A stretch of DNA of 64,000 nt from Cellulomonas gilvus ATCC 13127 (lineage in GTDB: Bacteria > Actinomycetota > Actinomycetes > Actinomycetales > Cellulomonadaceae), in contig NC_015671.1 in assembly GCF_000218545.1 (NCBI RefSeq), positions 620,001 through 684,000 of the forward strand, given 5' to 3'. Positions within the stretch are counted from its first letter, which is position 1, and every line of letters starts with the position of its first letter. The notes under the pieces are model-generated. The model saw only the letters and a list, made by a program, of their open reading frames with translations. It did no database searches and was not told the DNA's origin. The position numbers and the translations under genes are program-made. This document shows, one piece after another, positions 61,776 to 64,000 of this stretch.

Positions 61776-63402
61776 GGAAGGTCGGGAACTCCTCGGCCAG
61801 CGCGACCTGCTCGAACAGCGCGGCGGCGTCGTCGTACCGGTCGCCCGACGAGCGCGTCAGCGAGTCGAGCACGTCGGCCAGCACCGTGCGGACGTGCTCG
61901 GCGGTGATGAGGGTGCCGGAGTCCGTGACGACCTCCTGGTGCACCCACTGCCACACCTGCGACCGCGAGATCTCGGCGGTGGCGGCGTCCTCCATGAGGT
62001 CGTCGAGCGCCGCGGCGCCGACGCCGCGCAGCCAGGACTCGAGGTACCGGACCGCCACCGAGACGTTGCCGCGCAGGCCCGCGTCGGTCACCGCACCCGG
62101 CTCCGCCCCGCCGGCGGACGGGATGTCCAGGAGCTGGGCCTCGGTGACGTGGACGTCCTCACGCAGGCGGTGCCGCTGGTCGACGCGGTCGCCCAGGGCC
62201 TCGTCGAACACCTCACGCGCGACGGGCACCAGGTCCGGGTGCGCCACCCAGGTGCCGTCGAACCCCTGGCCGGCCTCGCGCTGCTTGTCCGCGCGCACCT
62301 GCTGGAGGGCACGCGACGTCACCTCGGGCGAGCGGCGGTTGGGGATGAAGGCGCTCATGCCGCCGATCGCCTGGGCGCCGCGCCGGTGGCACGTGGCCAC
62401 CAGCAGCTCGGTGTACGCCTGCATGAACGGCACGGTCATGGTGACGCGCGAGCGGTCGGGCAGGACGAACCGGGGGCCGCGGTTCCGGAAGCTCTTGATG
62501 ACGCTGAAGATGTAGTCCCAGCGGCCCGCGTTGAGCCCGGCGCAGTGGTCGCGCAGCTCGTAGAGGATCTCCTCCATCTCGAACGCGGCCGTGATCGTCT
62601 CGATGAGGACGGTCGCGCGGATGGTGCCGTGCGGCAGGTCCAGGTAGGTCTCGGTGAACCGGAAGACCTCGTCCCAGAGCCGGGCCTCGAGGTGACCCTC
62701 GAGCTTGGGCAGGTAGAGGTACGGTCCGCGGCCGGAGTCGATCAGCGCACGGGCGTTGTGGAACAGGTACAGCCCGGCGTCGACCAGCGAGGCCGACGAC
62801 GAGCCGCGCTGGCCGGCACGGTCGACGAACGCGATGTGCTTCTCGGTGAGGTGCCACCCGCGGGGCCGGAACACGATCGTCGGGGTCTGGGGCCGGACGC
62901 GGTACTCCTTGCCCTCGGGCGTGGTGAAGTCCACCTGGCCGCGGATCGCGTCGAACAGGTTGAGCTGGCCGCCGACGACGTTGGTCCACGTGGGGCTCAT
63001 GGCGTCCTCGTGGTCGGCGAGCCACACCTTGGCGCCCGAGTTCAGCGCGTTGACGGTCATCTTGCGGTCGGTGGGGCCGGTGATCTCCACCCGGCGGTCC
63101 TCGAGGCCCGGGCCGGGGCCGGCGACGCGCCACGCGGGGTCGGCGCGGATGCCCGCGGTCAGCGGCAGGAACCCGGGATCGGCGCCGTTGGACCACCGGT
63201 CGCGGCGGTGCTGGCGGGCCAGCAGCAGGTCGTGCCGGCGGCCCGCGAACCGCGCGTGCAGGTCGGTGAGGAAGTCGAGCGCCGCGGGCGTGAGGATCTC
63301 GGTGGTGCCGGGAACGTCCGCGCCGGGGGTGACCTCGAGGCGGGGCCGGGCGTACGGGTCGGTGAGCATGGTGCGGCTGGCCAGGGGCGTGATGACGGTC
63401 AT
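61732..63402 (-). CDS. aceB: Malate synthase A
   Basis: Condenses glyoxylate and acetyl-CoA to malate, the second step of the glyoxylate shunt. The 556-residue enzyme has KMTVNALNSGAKVWLADHED (metal/glyoxylate region), TIVFRPRGWHLTEKH, VLIETITAAFEMEEILYELR (catalytic-site strand) and the IGGMSAFIPNR motif of type A enzymes. The C-terminal domain holds LLDIPSAGG and NVSVAVRYLESWLRG. ATG with GGAGAA upstream. It lies 96 nt downstream of aceA on the same strand, so growth on acetate or fatty acids would use both. Confidence 0.95.
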   Translation of the reverse strand: MTVITPLASRTMLTDPYARPRLEVTPGADVPGTTEILTPAALDFLTDLHARFAGRRHDLLLARQHRRDRWSNGADPGFLPLTAGIRADPAWRVAGPGPGLEDRRVEITGPTDRKMTVNALNSGAKVWLADHEDAMSPTWTNVVGGQLNLFDAIRGQVDFTTPEGKEYRVRPQTPTIVFRPRGWHLTEKHIAFVDRAGQRGSSSASLVDAGLYLFHNARALIDSGRGPYLYLPKLEGHLEARLWDEVFRFTETYLDLPHGTIRATVLIETITAAFEMEEILYELRDHCAGLNAGRWDYIFSVIKSFRNRGPRFVLPDRSRVTMTVPFMQAYTELLVATCHRRGAQAIGGMSAFIPNRRSPEVTSRALQQVRADKQREAGQGFDGTWVAHPDLVPVAREVFDEALGDRVDQRHRLREDVHVTEAQLLDIPSAGGAEPGAVTDAGLRGNVSVAVRYLESWLRGVGAAALDDLMEDAATAEISRSQVWQWVHQEVVTDSGTLITAEHVRTVLADVLDSLTRSSGDRYDDAAALFEQVALAEEFPTFLTVPAYAQHLVDRP

Positions 63403-63444
63403 GGCGGTTCTCCTTCAGGACTCCGGATGGGGACGACGAGGGTG

Positions 63445-63483
63445 CGCGCGGGGCCGTGGCGACGCTGCGCACGGCCCCGCGCG
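63445..63483 (-). terminator. Hairpin between aceA and aceB
   Basis: CGCGCGGGGCCGTG (63445-63458) and CACGGCCCCGCGCG (63470-63483) form a perfect 14-bp stem with an 11-nt loop, 15 nt after the aceA stop. It may end or attenuate the aceA transcript or protect its 3' end. Confidence 0.7.
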
Positions 63484-63498
63484 GTCGTCGGACGGCGG

Positions 63499-64000
63499 TC
63501 AGTGCGTGAACTGGGCCGTCTCGGTGGAGCCCGCGAGCGCGAGGGTGGCGCTGTCGGGCGAGATCGCGGTGGCGACGCGGTCGAAGTAGCCGGTGCCGAC
63601 CTCGCGCTGGTGACGCGTGGCGGTGTAGCCGTCGGCCTCGGCGTCGATCTCGGCACCCTGCAGCTCGACGTAGGCGCTCATGCCGCGCTGCGCGTACCCG
63701 CGGGCGAGCGTGAACATCGAGTGGTTGAGCGCGTGGAAGCCCGCGAGGGTGATGAACTGGAACGCGTAGCCGTGGCCCGCGAGCTCGCGCTGGAACCGCG
63801 CGATCTGCTCGTCGGACAGGTGCTGGCGCCAGTTGAACGACGGCGAGCAGTTGTAGGCCAGGAGCTTGCCGGGGTGCTCGTCGTGGATGCGCTCGGCGAA
63901 CTCGATCGCCAGCCCCACGTCGGGCGTCGACGTCTCGACCCACAGCAGGTCCGCGAACGGCGCGTACGCGCGCTGCCGGGCGACGACCGCGTCGAGCCCG
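63499..64000 (-). CDS. aceA: Isocitrate lyase, C-terminal part
   Basis: Splits isocitrate into succinate and glyoxylate, feeding aceB. Only the last 167 residues are in the window; the start and the catalytic KKCGH loop lie beyond the right edge. Visible family motifs are [24 protein letters not shown] (substrate-binding), [40 protein letters not shown] (in part) and the C-terminal lid STETAQFTH. The reading frame is intact to the edge. Confidence 0.95.
   Translation of the reverse strand, partial: GLDAVVARQRAYAPFADLLWVETSTPDVGLAIEFAERIHDEHPGKLLAYNCSPSFNWRQHLSDEQIARFQRELAGHGYAFQFITLAGFHALNHSMFTLARGYAQRGMSAYVELQGAEIDAEADGYTATRHQREVGTGYFDRVATAISPDSATLALAGSTETAQFTH

Overview
The window is very GC-rich DNA (well above 70% by eye, with almost every codon ending in G or C). 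Gene content points to an actinobacterium of the Cellulomonas type: paired Rpf-like resuscitation factors, leaderless mRNAs behind TAnnnT -10 boxes, CTC-type L25, a glyoxylate shunt, and an exopolysaccharide locus with secreted glycosidases. The genus assignment is inference. No plasmid, phage, IS, integrase or CRISPR array is visible.

Layout. 1-13.3 kb is a housekeeping block on the + strand: the end of rsmI, an ABC exporter, nicotinamidase, a sugar-dehydrogenase-like lipoprotein, two small type VII-secretion-like proteins, metG-tatD, two Rpf-type cell-wall enzymes, then rsmA-ispE. 13.3-17.2 kb holds an ABC-F ATPase, two regulators, rnhA and tRNA-Gln(TTG). 17.2-21.6 kb, directly after the tRNA, is an accessory patch with slightly softer codon use: an orphan lipoprotein and a three-gene ABC cassette. 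21.6-26.9 kb has a MarR/VOC pair with two clear operators, then glmU-prs-rplY-pth. 27-51 kb is a large glycopolymer (exopolysaccharide/teichoic-acid-like) locus: priming glycosyltransferase, three tandem secreted glycosidases, a kinase-like protein, sulfotransferase, glycerophosphotransferase, a TagD-oxidoreductase fusion, flippase, Wzz, PssD/PssE, a CDP-alcohol phosphatidyltransferase-GT2 fusion, a Wzy-Wzz fusion and a 1206-residue surface protein. 51-57 kb carries an AMIN-like lipoprotein, TauE/SafE permease and mfd. 57-64 kb has an XRE/MmyB regulator with a divergent reductase, a second copy of the three-gene ABC cassette, and aceB-aceA (aceA runs off the right edge).

How it works together. 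The 27-51 kb genes can be read as one pathway: the membrane phosphoglycosyltransferase starts a lipid-linked glycan, PssDE and GT2 extend it, glycerol-phosphate and sulfate groups decorate it, the flippase and the Wzy-Wzz protein export and polymerise it, and the three GH26-like enzymes trim or release it. A GGGYGAA direct-repeat motif occurs in at least four promoter regions of this locus and may bind a common regulator.

The most novel items are: (i) the duplicated ABC cassette, whose middle protein has a four-cysteine ectodomain and whose third gene starts inside the FRTCTY codons of the second in both copies; (ii) a 30-nt dispersed stem-loop repeat, two copies of which form a perfect 30-bp inverted repeat; (iii) the domain fusions and tandem glycosidases of the polymer locus.
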